Positions 52,159-63,999 of a stretch of 64,000 nt of DNA are shown here, piece by piece. A model generated the notes under the pieces. The model was not told the origin of the DNA. It made no database searches and was given only the letters and a program-made list of their open reading frames with translations. A program made the position numbers and the translations under genes. Source of the DNA: Strigamia acuminata (lineage: Eukaryota > Arthropoda > Chilopoda > Geophilomorpha > Linotaeniidae); contig OX442317.1 of NCBI GenBank assembly GCA_949358305.1, positions 15,752,491-15,816,490 of the forward strand, in the 5' to 3' direction. Position 1 is the first letter of the stretch; the number at the start of each line of letters is the position of its first letter.

Positions 52159-55100
52159 TGTTTCATGTCATTGGAGCGAGAGTGAGGTCCCCACCCCTAA
52201 TGGTGCATGTGGTTTTGAATACTTTCAGATTTAACCTGTTATTGGACACCGGCAGCGAGTTGTCGGTGCTGAACGCGACTGATTGTAACGTCTTGCTGAC
52301 CAAGCGATTGATTTCAAGGAGGGCGATTACCCCCACTTCCGTCAAGCTGTTTGCATACCAACACCAGCCCATTGAGGTGTTGGGACAGGTGTGGCTAAAC
52401 ATGCATATGGGTGAGGTAACAGCAAGGATGAATTTTGTAGTGGTGGGGCGTTTGGGCCCTAGTCTTATTGGTCGGGACGCAGTGCGTAAATTTGGATGGC
52501 ATAATATTTCTGCCGCTTTAATTTCAGGAGATGGACGTGGCCCGGCGGTGCCAGCGGAGGGTGATGGAGCTGCGATGAATGGTCAACACCCGTCGGCGAG
52601 CCCGGTTGATCACGTCGAAATGGCGAGTGGGAGCGCGCAGAGAGCTGGTTCCTTGAGTGAATTATTATTGCGATACGCACATGAGTTTAGTGAGTGCCTA
52701 GGAACATACAAAGGTGAACCGGTTGATCTTATTTTAAGACCAGATGCGGTTCCCAGATTTTACAGGCCTAGGCCTATTCCATTACCACTTAGAGATGCGG
52801 TCAGTTTAGAGATCGATGATTTGATTACCAAGGGGGTGTTCAAGCCGATTCCTTTCTCCGTGTGGGGGACTCCCCTGGTCACGGTGCAGAAGAAAGACGG
52901 GGGGGTTCGCCTGTGCGGGGATTATAGGTCCACCGTGAACGCCAATTTACAGCCGGACCCGTATCCCCTGCCTCGCATAGCCGAGCTGCTTGCGTCCATC
53001 GGCAGAGCACGGTTTTTCAGTACGCTTGATCTTAGGCAAGCGTATTTGCAAATTCCGTTGTCCGAGCGGTCGGCTGTTATTGCGGCTGTGAACACCCCGA
53101 AGGGCCTAATGGCCGTTACCAGGCTCCCGTTCGGGACCATGCCGTCCGCGGGAATTTTCCAGCGGATTATTATTTCGGTCCTGGACGGGGTGCCTCGCAT
53201 CTTCGTCTATTTAGACGACATTCTTGTAGCGACGTGGGATTTACCAGAACATTTGTGGGTTTTAGAGCGGATTTTTCGCAGATTGACTGATAGGGGTTTA
53301 CACCTAGCTAGGAGGAAGTGCTTATTTTGTGAAAGTGGCTTGAATTTTCTGGGTTTTTCGATCAGTCAGAAGGGAGTGAGACCGATCTCGTCAAAAGTGG
53401 AGGCAGTGTTGGCAATTCCACCTCCCGTGGATGTGAAGGGCCTTAGAACTTTTTTAGGCATGGTGGCGTTTTACGCCGTGTTCATTGAACACTTATCTGA
53501 CAAGGCGACGCCGCTATATGAGCTGTTGTGCGCTGAGGCGAATTGGGTTTGGAACCAGCGCAGGCAGCGAGCATTTGACGGGATTAAACGGGCTTTGACC
53601 TCCGCCCCCATTTTAACATATTACGACCTTCACCGTCCGTTGGTGATCGCAGCGGACGCGTCCCCTTATGGGGTTGGGGCGGTCCTGGCTGACGTTGACA
53701 AGCTGGAAAGAGAACATCCAGTGGCGTTTGCCTCGAGATCCCTCAGCCGCGCCGAGAGTAATTATGCCCACATCGACAAGGAGGCGCTGTCGGTTGTGTT
53801 TGCGGTGAAAAAATTCCACATATATTTGATGGGCAGGGAATTTACCATCTTCACCGACCACAAGCCGCTGCTGGGCATTTTGGGGTCTGACCGCCCGATC
53901 CCGCTGGTGGTCAGCCCCAGAATGCTCCGCTGGGCCCTCCTCTTGTCAGCTTACTCTTACGTGTTGCGGTATCGCAGGGAAGCCGACAATTCCAACGCTG
54001 ATGTCCTGAGTAGATTCCCTTGCAATCCGGCGCCAGCTGAGGTGGATGACCGACCTGTATTCTTGGTCGAGATGGAGGGGGAGAACTTGCTGACGGCGGC
54101 GGAAGTCGCAAAGGCGACGGTGATCGATACAGAGTTAATTGTGGTGGTCGCTGCGGTCCGTGAAGGAGATTTGGCCTCGCTTGCAGGTCGCCCTGAGTTG
54201 GCGGTTTATGCCAACCGTTTTGAGGAACTCTCACTTATGGCGGGAGTCCTCTTGTGGGGGGCTAGAGTGGTTGTACCGCGGGCCTTGCAGACAAGGATGC
54301 TGCGGCTCCTTCATGAAGGTCATCCGGGCATTGTAGCCATGAAAAAGAAGGCCCGCAGTGCAGTGTGGTGGGCGGGAATTACCCCGCAAATCATTAACTC
54401 CGTGCAGAAGTGCGTTGTCTGCGCGCAAAGCAGACCTTTGCCGCCACACGCACTGCCTATTTCATGGCCGCGTGCCGAGGAGCCATGGGCCCGTGTACAC
54501 ATCGACTACGCTGGTCCCATTCAATCCCAGATGGTTTTTGTGTTGGTTGACGCATACTCTGGGTGGATCGAGGCGAGGGCGACGCGAACGGCCACTTCAG
54601 CCACCACAATTTTGATTCTCAGGCGTGTGTTTAGCACTTTTGGGCTCCCGCACCTTTTGGTAAGCGACAACGGGGCCCAATTCACGTCTGCAGAGTTTGC
54701 CAGTTTTTTGAGGAGAAATGGGGTTGAGCATATGTTTTCCCCCCCATACCACGCGCAGTCCAATGGGCAGGCGGAACGCGCAGTGCGTTGGGTCAAGGAC
54801 CGCTTGGTAAAGTTCACCAAGGGGGACTTGGAACTGCGCATGCTCAGACTCATGCTTTATCAGCATACGAGCTTCCGTGGGCGGGACAATCAGTCGCCTG
54901 CGATGTTATTTATTGGGCGGCAGCCTTTTACCTTTTTGGATTTGGTAAAACCCAGATGCACAGGGAGTGTGGTGGCTTCTAACCCTCGTTTCAGGAACTT
55001 CACTGTTGGTGACAAGCTATGGTACAAGTCGTTTCCGGCAAGTACTCCACCGTGGCGGCCAGGGGTTGTCCTAGAGAGGAGTGGTGAAGTTGTCTATCGA

Positions 55101-55865
55101 TTGAGAGACGTGCAAACCAACAAGCAAGTGGTCAGGCACCTGAACCATGTAAGGAGACGGGATGTGACGGACCCGAGCGAGGTGGTTACTTCAGTGCCGG
55201 TGGTGGCGCCGGTGACTCCCGAAGGTGGGGGCGAACTGAGAGTCTACACGTATGCGCCGTTGCCGGGGACTCCACCACTGTTGCCGCCCCCGACACCACT
55301 GACGCCACCACAGCCTTTTCTCATCCCACCGCAAGTTGTGAGGCTCCCAACACCCGTGCAGACACCTGTAGGAGCTCAGGTGTTACCAGGCGGCGGACAA
55401 GTTCCAGTGCTCGCCACGGAGGCGCCACAGACGCCGATGTTAGTTGAGGAGGCAGTGAACGAGCAGCAGTTGGATGAACCCCAGCGCGACACCATCGACA
55501 TGGCGCAGAGACCTAGAACGCGCGCGACCAGGAACATCGAAATTAATTACAAAGACCTATCCTCGGGGGAGGAGGACGATGACGAGAAAACGGTTTTGGC
55601 TAATTACCGTAATTTACCGGTGGCGAGATTACCCAAACACGGGCTAAAAGTCGCGGAGATGGTGCGGATGGAGCCCATAAGAGATCCTGATCAACCGGGT
55701 CCAAGCATGATGACAGATCCTTTGGAGAGAAGGGCACCTCGCGCCACCTTACCGACGAAAAAGACTGCTAAAGGACCTTCAGACAAAACGCAGATCTACA
55801 GTAAAGAAGATGCAGAACGAACCCGCCTGCTATTGAAACGCATGGCAGATAAAGGAAAACAATAA
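52159..55865 (+). pseudogene. gypsy-4 Pol: protease, RT, RNase H, integrase, tail (separated from Gag)
   Basis: Resumes gypsy-4 after the outer element and runs open to the stop at 55863-55865. Protease LLLDTGSELS near 52245; reverse transcriptase with GDYRSTVN, LPFGTMPSAG and YLDD near 53210; RNase H TDHKPLLGIL near 53855; integrase zinc finger HEGH ... CVVC; core with HIDYAG, VSDNGAQF and NGQAERAVRW; the segment FTKGDLELRMLRLMLYQH that gypsy-2 lost; proline-rich linker; conserved tail ending IYSKEDAERTRLLL then KRMADKGKQ. About 1,235 codons without a lesion. It is inactive only because gag is frameshifted and 25 kb away. Confidence 0.93.
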
Positions 55866-56092
55866 GAGTCAAGTGTCTTCATCGTTTTAATTTAAAAGAA
55901 AAAAAGTGTTTGAAATTATTTAATGGAGTTGTTGTAAAAAGTAAAAGTAGGAGTTGTGTTCATTAGTTTCCGATCGAGAAGTTGTAAATTGTAAAGGCTG
56001 TAGTGGAGAAGCTATAATCATTAGATGTGGTGTTTTTGATTAATTTAAAAAGTGTGAAATTACAAGTGACAATCATTGTAACTGAGGAGGAA

Positions 56093-56309
56093 TGTTAGAT
56101 TCTGATTGTAAATTAGTTATTAAGTGAGATTTGACTGTGTAATATGATTGTTGTAACAATATGCCATGGCTGGTGATTGTTTGGAAACTAGCCATGGCAA
56201 CACATATATTCTGGAATTCAGTCGTGAGCGACAGGCCAATAAATGAAGAAGTTGCATGTATTCTTCCCATCTAAATCGAGTGTCGTGTTTTATTCATAAG
56301 TATTTATCA
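56093..56309 (+). repeat. LTR shared by gypsy-4 (3') and gypsy-5 (5')
   Basis: 217 bp after the tract TGAGGAGGAA and before primer site TGGTATCCACGA at 56311. It serves as the right LTR of gypsy-4 and the left LTR of gypsy-5. It contains the CCATGG-centred stem as in 25594-25810. Bases 55866-56092 are AT-rich 3' untranslated sequence. Confidence 0.93.
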
Positions 56310-57440
56310 GTGGTATCCACGATAATAGGACATAGTTAAACCATGGTTTGGTTTAGTGGACAGTTGGATGCTATTTGTGTGTGAGAAGTCAACAAATTGT
56401 GAGTTTTTGCCTACCTTTTCTGCAATTGATGAAGTCCGCGTCGGCGAGTCGACGTTCGGGCGGAGTTTTAAACGGATTTTTGTGGCGGGCGGCGTGTGAG
56501 CCGTCGGTGACGTTGGGTGGACGTCAGCTGGAAAGATTTCGGCAACAAGACGAACGTCAGGCCTACGCGATCGAACACGGGACGTCGAACGCGAGGTTTA
56601 CCGGTTTGTGTGGGTTTGTGCTGTTGTTGGTCATGGCGCAATTGATGCTCGGCAGCGTTCCGCCGTTTTCTGGATCCACGCTGCACGAGTGGACCAGCTG
56701 GAAGCAAACTTACCAGCAGTTTGTACTTCTGAACAAGGTAGAAGCGGACAGACAGGTCCCGCTGCTCTTGACGGTCATCGGTATCCCGATGTTCGACAAA
56801 ATCAAACAATGGGCGCATCCTAAGGACGTCGTGACCATGGGTTTCGATGTCATTTTAGAGGTGGTGGACGACCATTACAAGTCGGTCGACACCCCATATA
56901 TGGCCCGACAGCGATTTGGAGCGCGGAGACGGCACGAGGGCGAGTCAATTGAAAAGGACATTTCAGAGCTTAGGATTTTGTCGCAGCGTTGCGGATTCGC
57001 AACCAAGGAAGAAACGGATGGCGCGATTGTTCACCAGGTTGTGCGTGGGTCTCGCAACAAGGTTTTGGTGCGGGAGATTCTCCTAAACATGCCCTTAACA
57101 GCAGCGGAGATGACCAAGAGAGCGGTGGCCCACGAGATGGCCCACATCGCGGCGACGGGACGAGAGGAGCCGTTGCCTTTCACAGATGACGAGCCGACCA
57201 AAGCGTCTTCTTCGGCGGCTGTAATGCAGTTGTCGACAGGTGGACGGCGTGGTGTGCAGAGAGGCCGTGGAAGAGCCAATTAATTTGGTTCACCCGGTAC
57301 TCCAAGCCCAGGGACCAGTACGCAACGCGGAACGTTTCAGCAACCTTGGCGCGGGCGTCAGGGGCAGGGTAGTGGGCGAGGCGGCCAACCTGTAAAAAGG
57401 GACGGCACGCCCGTCGACTGCTTTCGTTGTGGCGGACCGC
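56310..57440 (+). mobile_element. gypsy-5, leader and gag stub in tandem with gypsy-4
   Basis: Primer site, leader and most of gag following directly on an LTR, almost identical to 25811-26950. It ends abruptly inside the zinc-knuckle codons where the satellite starts. LTR-internal-LTR-internal order is the product expected from unequal exchange or recombination between related copies, followed by loss of the distal part. Confidence 0.9.
56633..57440 (+). pseudogene. gypsy-5 Gag, nonsense mutation and 3' truncation
   Basis: Starts at ATG 56633 (MAQLMLGSVPPF). It lacks the one-base deletion that breaks gypsy-4 near 26541, but has TAA at 57281-57283 where gypsy-4 has a glutamine codon. Coding sequence ends after CFRCGGP of the zinc knuckle, at the junction with the satellite. 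Other substitutions relative to gypsy-4 are few, for example Y to D near 56956. Confidence 0.92.
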
Positions 57441-58231
57441 AAATTCCGTTAAAATCCATCAAAATCCGTCAAATTATGTCAAATTTTGTCAAAATCCGTC
57501 AAAATCCGTCAAAATCCGTCAATTTCCGTCAAATTCTGTCAAATTCCGTCAAATTCCGTCAAATTCCGTCAAAATCCGTCAAAATCCGTCAAAATCCGTC
57601 AAATTTTGTCAAAATCCGTCAAATTCCGTCAAATTTTGTCACATTCCGTCACATTCCGTCAAAATTTGTCAAAATCCGCCAAAATCCGTCAAATTCCGTC
57701 AAATTTTGTCAAAATCCGTCAAAATCCGTCAAAATCCGTCAAATTCCGTCAAATTCCGTCAAATTCCGTCAAAATCCGTCAAAATCCGTCAAAATCCGTC
57801 AAAATCCGTCAAATTCCGTCAAATTCCGTCAAATTTTGTCAAAATCCGTCAAAATCCGTCAAAATCCGTCAAATCCCGTCAAATTTTGTCAAATTTCGTC
57901 AAAATTTGTCAAAATCCGTCAAAATCCGTCAAATTTTGTCAAATTTTGTCAAATTCCGTCAAATTCCGTCAAATTCCGTCAAAATCCGTCAAATTCCGTC
58001 AAATTCCGTCAAATTTTGTCAAACTTTGTCAAAATCCGTCAAAATCCGTCAAAATCAGTCAAATTCCGTCAAATTCCGTCAAATTCCGTCAAAATCCGTC
58101 AAAATCCGTCAAATTCCGTCAAATTTTGTCAAATTTTGTCAAAATCCGTCAAAATCCGTCAAAATCCGTCAAATTTTGTCAAAATCCGTCAAATTCCGTC
58201 AAATTTTGTCAAATTCCGTCAAATTCCGTCA
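57441..58231 (+). repeat. 10-bp satellite, block A4 (about 79 units)
   Basis: Same unit, strand and strict 10-bp register as A1-A3. The left border is a broken gypsy-5 gag, with bases CA and a TTCGTTA-like stretch shared by both partners. The right border is the gypsy-6 LTR. Confidence 0.97.
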
Positions 58232-58481
58232 TGCAGTGTTTTGCAGTGATTGATTCTAAATTGATAATTACAATGTGTTGTAGCAATTGTCTCTAAATTG
58301 ATAATAATGAGTGAAGAACTCACTTGATTGTAATAATAGGAGCTCACCCTTTTTGAATAATACAATGTAACCGTAGTAACGCAGTTCTGGAATTGCAGAG
58401 TGAATAAAGTATGAATAGATGAATGAAGCAAAGCAGATGGCTGTGTCAAATGACTGAGTTATTTCCAGGTGGAACCTTTCA
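58232..58481 (+). repeat. gypsy-6 5' LTR (250 bp)
   Basis: Starts TGCAGTGTTTTGC, ends GGAACCTTTCA. AATAAA near 58404. Same sequence as 63750-63999 by eye. It begins like the gypsy-3 LTR (TGCAGTGTTT), in keeping with their closer proteins. Confidence 0.95.
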
Positions 58482-58800
58482 ATGGTATCCACGATTTGCG
58501 GACGAGCGCCGCAATATCTGAGATTGTGAGTAGTCAGTGGGCATTAATTACGCTTTTGTGAATTTTCGGCCGTGTTTGGGTCGACTTTTGCCGACAATTC
58601 CGTTGAAGTCGGCGTACGAGCAATAATCGTCGAGACAACGTGTGTAGCAGCGCAGGGCAGCCTCACGCCAGTGGGACGAGGCGAAAAGCGATTTTGGAGA
58701 CGATTTTCGAGGACGGATCGTGAGAACGATTCGAAAACGCGAATTTCGAACAGGAATTTCGAAGGCAAGTCACGCGACAAGTCGATTTTGACCGAGCCAG
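58482..58800 (+). other. gypsy-6 leader with primer-binding site
   Basis: TGGTATCCACGA at 58483-58494, one base after the LTR, then a leader of about 300 bp to the gag ATG. No other element is supported. Confidence 0.8.
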
Positions 58801-61800
58801 ATGGCACAACCCATGTTAGGGAACCTCCCGCCGTTCAAAGGAGCGACGTGGCAGGAATGGCTCACGTGGAAAGAGATGTTGGTTCAGTATGTGAAACTGA
58901 ACGACGTGGATAAGGACAAGCAAGCGGCGCTTCTCCTGACCACAGTCGGAACCCCGATGTATGACAAAATAAAGAGATTATTACACCCGAAAGAGATAGC
59001 GACGCTCGATTTGGAGGTGATTGTCGAAGCAGTAGACCTGCATTTCAAAACCGTTGACACGCCGTATATGGCACGCCAGCGATTTGGGGCGAAGAGACGC
59101 AAGCCAGGAGAGTCGGTGGACGCATACATCGCTGACCTGCGTGTGTTGGCGCAGCGATGCAACTTTTTAACGAAGGACGAGACTGACAACGCGATAGTGG
59201 AGCAGGTGGTACGTGGCATCAAAAATCCAGTTTTGGTGCGGGAAATTTTGCTCAACATGCCGTTGACGGTTCTGGAAGTGACGAAACGTGCGGTGGCGCA
59301 CGAGATGGCGCATATGGCAGCGGAAAGTAAGGATGAGGCGTTACCAGTGGTCGATTCGGACAGCGCCCCGTCGTCTTCTGCCGCGGTGCTGCAGACCACA
59401 GCAAATTTTCGACGGAATGGCCAGAGAGGACGGGGTCAATCATTTGGCCCACCAACACCAGCAAGTACATCAGCGGGGCGAGGAGGACGAAGTGGTAGTT
59501 CTCAGCGACCTTGGCGCGGGCGCCAAGAGTCGACGAGGGCTCGAGCACGACGACCGTTCAAACGTGACGGCACTCCTGTCCAGTGTTTCCGGTGCGGCGG
59601 CCCCCACTTTGTGAGGGACTGCCCGTACAACCCGCTTGTTGGGCCATCCGGCGCGCCCTTTCCGAAGACGACTGGTAGATTGACTGGTAATTGGGTTAGA
59701 ACTGGGGGTGAAGTGGATCAAGGCTGCCCCGTCGCGTCGTTTCCGACGGACATCGACGGTGGGAGTGTCGGCGGCGTTCCAGAGGAGAACTGGCGGCAAC
59801 GTCGGGTCCCCGTCAACGCCATCCAGGAGCAAGAAGAAGACTACGCGCTGTTCCAGTTGGGCAGCTCTCGAGCGCGTCCACCGCCATTGATGGTTCACGT
59901 ATTGGTGAACACCTTTAATTTTGACTTTTTACTAGATACGGGCAGCGAACTGTCTATCATCAACGTCAATGATTGCAACATCTTATTGACGAGAGGTCTG
60001 ATTGACATGCGAGACATTAAGGTGACCACGACTAGACTGTATGCGTACCAGCAACAACCAGTGGAGGTATTGGGTGCAGTGCGAGTGCATTTGACTATTG
60101 CAGGGAAGTTAAAATTTGTTAATTTCATAATTGTGGGCAAATTGGGCCCCAGTTTGATTGGGAGAGATCTGGTGTCCCTGTTTGGTTGGCAAACGATTTC
60201 CAGCGCCCTTACCCCTAACGTCTATGGCACGACGCGGGCGGGTCCGCGAGATGATGGTGAAAGACTTGAACGAGACTTAGTGGGGCAGTTGACAACGGGG
60301 CACGTTTTAGGGTCGGCGGAGTCAAAATTGAAATCGCTTTTAGACCGTTATAAGGGCGTGTTTCGCAAGGGCTTGGGCACTTACACAGGCAAGCCGGTGG
60401 AGCTCGTGTTGCGACCAGACGCTGTGCCCAAATTTTTTAGACCCAGACCGGTCTCCTTGCCCCTCAGACCAGCGGTGGCGAAGGAGATTGATCGCCTAGT
60501 GGCGGAGGGGGTTTTTCAACCTGTCCCGTTCACGGAGTGGGCCACGCCGTTGGTGACAGTGGTAAAGAAAGATGGGAGTGTGCGACTCTGCGGTGATTAC
60601 CGCTCGACGGTCAACTCCAGCCTTCAACCTGACCCCTACCCTTTACCTAAAATTTCGGATTTGTTGGCCTCGATCGGGAGAGCTAGATTTTTCAGCTTGT
60701 TGGACATGAGACATGCTTACCAACAAATACCCTTGTCAGTCCGGTCGGCGGAGATAGCAGCGGTCAGCACGGAGAAAGGGGTCATGGCAGTGACCCGTTT
60801 ACCTTTTGGGACTATGCCTTCTGCTGGGAAGTTCCAGCGGATTATTGTGTTGGTTTTAGATGGTGTTGTTCGAATTTTTATTTATTTGGACGACATACTC
60901 GTAGCCACTTGGACGCTTGAGGAACATTTTGAGGTATTGGAGGAAGTGTTTAAGCGTTTGGCTGCAAAAGGGCTGCGGTTAGCTTTTGAGAAGTGTGTTT
61001 TTTGCAAGGAGAAGGTAGATTTTTTGGGGTTTACTGTTAGTGAGCGTGGGGTAGAGCCCATATCGTCCAAGATTGAGGCGGTGGTGGCCATTCCACCACC
61101 GGTGGATGTAAAGCAATTACGCACTTTTCTGGGCATGGTGGCCTTTTATTCGGTATTTGTGGCCAAATTGGCGGACCATGCGGCGCCACTTTATGAATTG
61201 TTGTGTACAGATGCTAAGTGGACCTGGAATCAGCGCAGGCAGGAGGCTTTTGACAAAATCAAGCAAGCCCTGACGAGGGCCCCAACCCTTACCTTTTACG
61301 ACTTGGTGCGACCTTTAACTGTCGCAACCGACGCCTCGCCTTATGGCGTAGGGGCAGTCTTGGCCCATGTGGGGCAGCGGGAGTGCGAATTGCCAGTCGC
61401 CTACGCCTCTCGGTCGTTGACTAAAGCGGAAGTCAACTACGCTCAAATCGATAAGGAGGCGTTGGCGGTGGTGTTCGCCGTAAAAAAGTTTCATGTCTAT
61501 TTAATGGGCCGTCATTTCACAATCTTCACGGACCATAAGCCCTTGTTGGGCATTTTGGGCCCGGACCGCCCAATCCCGCTCGTAATTAGTCCCAGGATGC
61601 TGCGCTGGGCCCTGTTATTAGCTGCCTACGACTATAGCCTGGTGTACAGGAAGGGAGAACAAAATCAGAATGCGGACACCCTCAGCAGATTCCCCATCGA
61701 ACGGCCGCGCGAGGAAGTGGAAGAGTGGCCGCTCTTTTTAATCGAACTTGAGAGAGAGGAACTGCTGTTGGCAACCGATGTGGCAATGGCTACGAGTAGT

Positions 61801-63639
61801 GATGCAGAATTGGCAATGGTAGTGGCAGCGATCCGTGCAGAGAATCCCCATTTAGTTAAACATTTGAGGGACTTTTGGGTGAAATTTGACGAGCTTAATG
61901 TCGTGGCTGGCGTCTTGATGTGGGGCGACCGGGTGGTGATGCCTTCGACTTTGCGGCAGGAGATGCTGCGGTTGCTTCATGAAGGCCACCCTGGAATCGT
62001 GACTATGAAGAAGCGAGCCCGGAGTGTGGTCTGGTGGCCAGCCATGACGCCACAAATTGTGACTTTTGTACAAGCTTGTGCTGTGTGTGCCCAGAATAGG
62101 GTTCTACCGGCGAGGGCAGTTCCCATTTCGTGGCCACGTGCGGAGGAACCATGGGCGCGCATCCACATTGACTATGCGAGGCCCATCCAGAAGAAGATGG
62201 TTTTGGTAGTGGTAGACGCGTTTTCTGGGTGGGTGGAGGCGCGTGTGGTGGCCGTGGCTACGCCCTCATCGACTATTTTGGTATTGCGGCGGATTTTTAG
62301 CTCTTTTGGGTTGCCGCATTTATTAGTAAGCGACAATGGGCCCCAGTTTGCTTCTCGAGAGTTTGCATCGTTTTTGGCCAAGAACGGCATCGATCATATC
62401 TTTTCGCCGCCGTACCATCCGCAGTCCAACGGCACAGCGGAGCAGGCTGTCCGTTGGGTTAAAGAGAAGCTGGCTAAATTTACTCAAGGAGACTTAGAAC
62501 TGAGATTGCTAAGATTGATCCTGTTCTAGCATGCCAATTTTAAGAGTAGGAACAACGAGACGCCCGCCATAAACTTTCTGGGGAGGCAAATATTTACACA
62601 CATCGATCTAGTGCGCCCCAGATTAGGCACAATGCGCGGCGAAACTAATTCTCATTTCAGATCATTCCTGGTTGGCGATTTAGTCTGGTTTCGGTCGTTT
62701 CCAACAACCAAGCCACCATGGAGGGCGGGAACGGTGACGGAACGTCGTGGTGATCTTGTTTATGCACTGAAGGACGCGGAGTTGGGACGTATTGTGGTGC
62801 GGCATGTGAACCACCTCATTGCAAGGATAGCGAGCGCTACAGCTCCTACAGAGAATACGGCGGAGTTGGAGCAACGAGTTGAGCCAAGTTCGGAGACCCA
62901 ACCACCGGCTCAGTACTTGAATCGGCGGCGGCAGGGGCAGCGGTTGTTTCCGACGACGGGGGCGACTCCAGCAGCGGTTCTCCAAGCGCCGAGTATACAA
63001 GCGGCGACCCCGACCCAGGCGACTCCACAAGCGACAACCCCGACCCAGGCGACTCCACAAGCGACGATTCCGACCCAGGCGACCTCGCAAGCGACGACGA
63101 CGCTGGCGATCCCGCAAGGGGCGGCAACGCCCCTGCCAGTTCCATCACTTTCGACGGTGCTGGGCGCACCTCTAGGAGGGTTGTTTCCAACGCTCATCCC
63201 CACGCCACCCCAAGCCCTGATGATCCCCCAAGCAGTGATCGACGAGCAGCAGCCGATTCCACCACGTCAAACAGCGCACGATCTACCTCAGAGAGTGCAC
63301 ATGCGAGCGACGAGGAATGTCGACGTGAATTATCGAGAGCTGTCGTCGGGGGAGGAGGATGAAGAGGAAGATGCGGTGATGCCAAATTATCATAATTTGC
63401 CACCGGCTAGACCGCCAAAACGAGGGCTGAAAGTGGCGGAAATGGTCCATTTAGAACCGGTGATGGACCCAGACCAGCCTGGCCCAAGTACGGTGGCGAA
63501 CCCTCCTGTGAAAGAGACATCCCGTGCCAAGGCGGCTACCAAGAAGACCAGTGCTGAACCAACCCAGTTATACAGCAAGGAGGACGCTGAGCGCACTCGC
63601 CTGTTACTACGTAGAATGGCCGACAAGAATAAAGAATAG
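58801..63639 (+). pseudogene. gypsy-6 Gag-Pol, interrupted by TAG at 62527
   Basis: Frame of 1,613 codons from ATG 58801 (MAQPMLGNLPPFKG) to the stop at 63637-63639, with one TAG at 62527-62529 (codon 1243) where gypsy-3 has glutamine. Gag; zinc knuckle CFRCGGPHFVRDC near residue 262; protease LLDTGSELS near 378; reverse transcriptase with YLDD near 695; RNase H; integrase zinc finger HEGH ... CAVC near 1059; core with HIDYAR, VSDNGPQF and NGTAEQAVRW. The stop falls after the core, before the linker and tail, so most of Pol would still be made if translated. HIDYARPIQ has Arg where the others have Gly. The linker contains short repeats of TPTQATPQATT type (about 62995-63110). The tail ends LYSKEDAERTRLLL then RRMADKNKE. 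Confidence 0.95.
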
Positions 63640-63749
63640 ACAGAGCCACAGTTTGGTTTAAGTTATTTCAAATTGTAAATATTTATTGGTTGTTAAACAA
63701 AAAATTGAAATGTCTAGAATTACAAAGAGAGTTTGTATTTGGGGAGGAA

Positions 63750-63999
63750 TGCAGTGTTTTGCAGTGATTGATTCTAAATTGATAATTACAATGTGTTGTA
63801 GCAATTGTCTCTAAATTGATAATAATGAGTGAAGAACTCACTTGATTGTAATAATAGGAGCTCACCCTTTTTGAATAATACAATGTAACCGTAGTAACGC
63901 AGTTCTGGAATTGCAGAGTGAATAAAGTATGAATAGATGAATGAAGCAAAGCAGATGGCTGTGTCAAATGACTGAGTTATTTCCAGGTGGAACCTTTCA
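63750..63999 (+). repeat. gypsy-6 3' LTR with polypurine tract
   Basis: Begins TGCAGTG after TTGGGGAGGAA (63739-63749) and ends CTTTCA one base before the window end. Bases 63640-63749 are 3' untranslated sequence. Confidence 0.95.

Larger units (their letters stand above)
25594..56309 (+). mobile_element. gypsy-4, Ty3/gypsy element split by a 25-kb insertion
   Basis: Left part 25594-27189 and right part 52159-56309, separated by the outer element. The 217-bp LTRs differ at two positions that I found (near 25673 and 25808 in the 5' copy). Gag has two one-base deletions and pol looks complete. The 3' LTR is followed not by satellite but by another primer site and gag (gypsy-5), so the right target duplication is absent. 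Confidence 0.93.
58232..63999 (+). mobile_element. gypsy-6, Ty3/gypsy element, full length with one stop
   Basis: 5,768 bp with two 250-bp LTRs that look identical, primer site, one gag-pol frame with a single TAG, and a polypurine tract. The left flank is CGTCA; the one base visible on the right (64000) is C, consistent with a duplication of CGTCA that the window cuts off. Confidence 0.95.
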
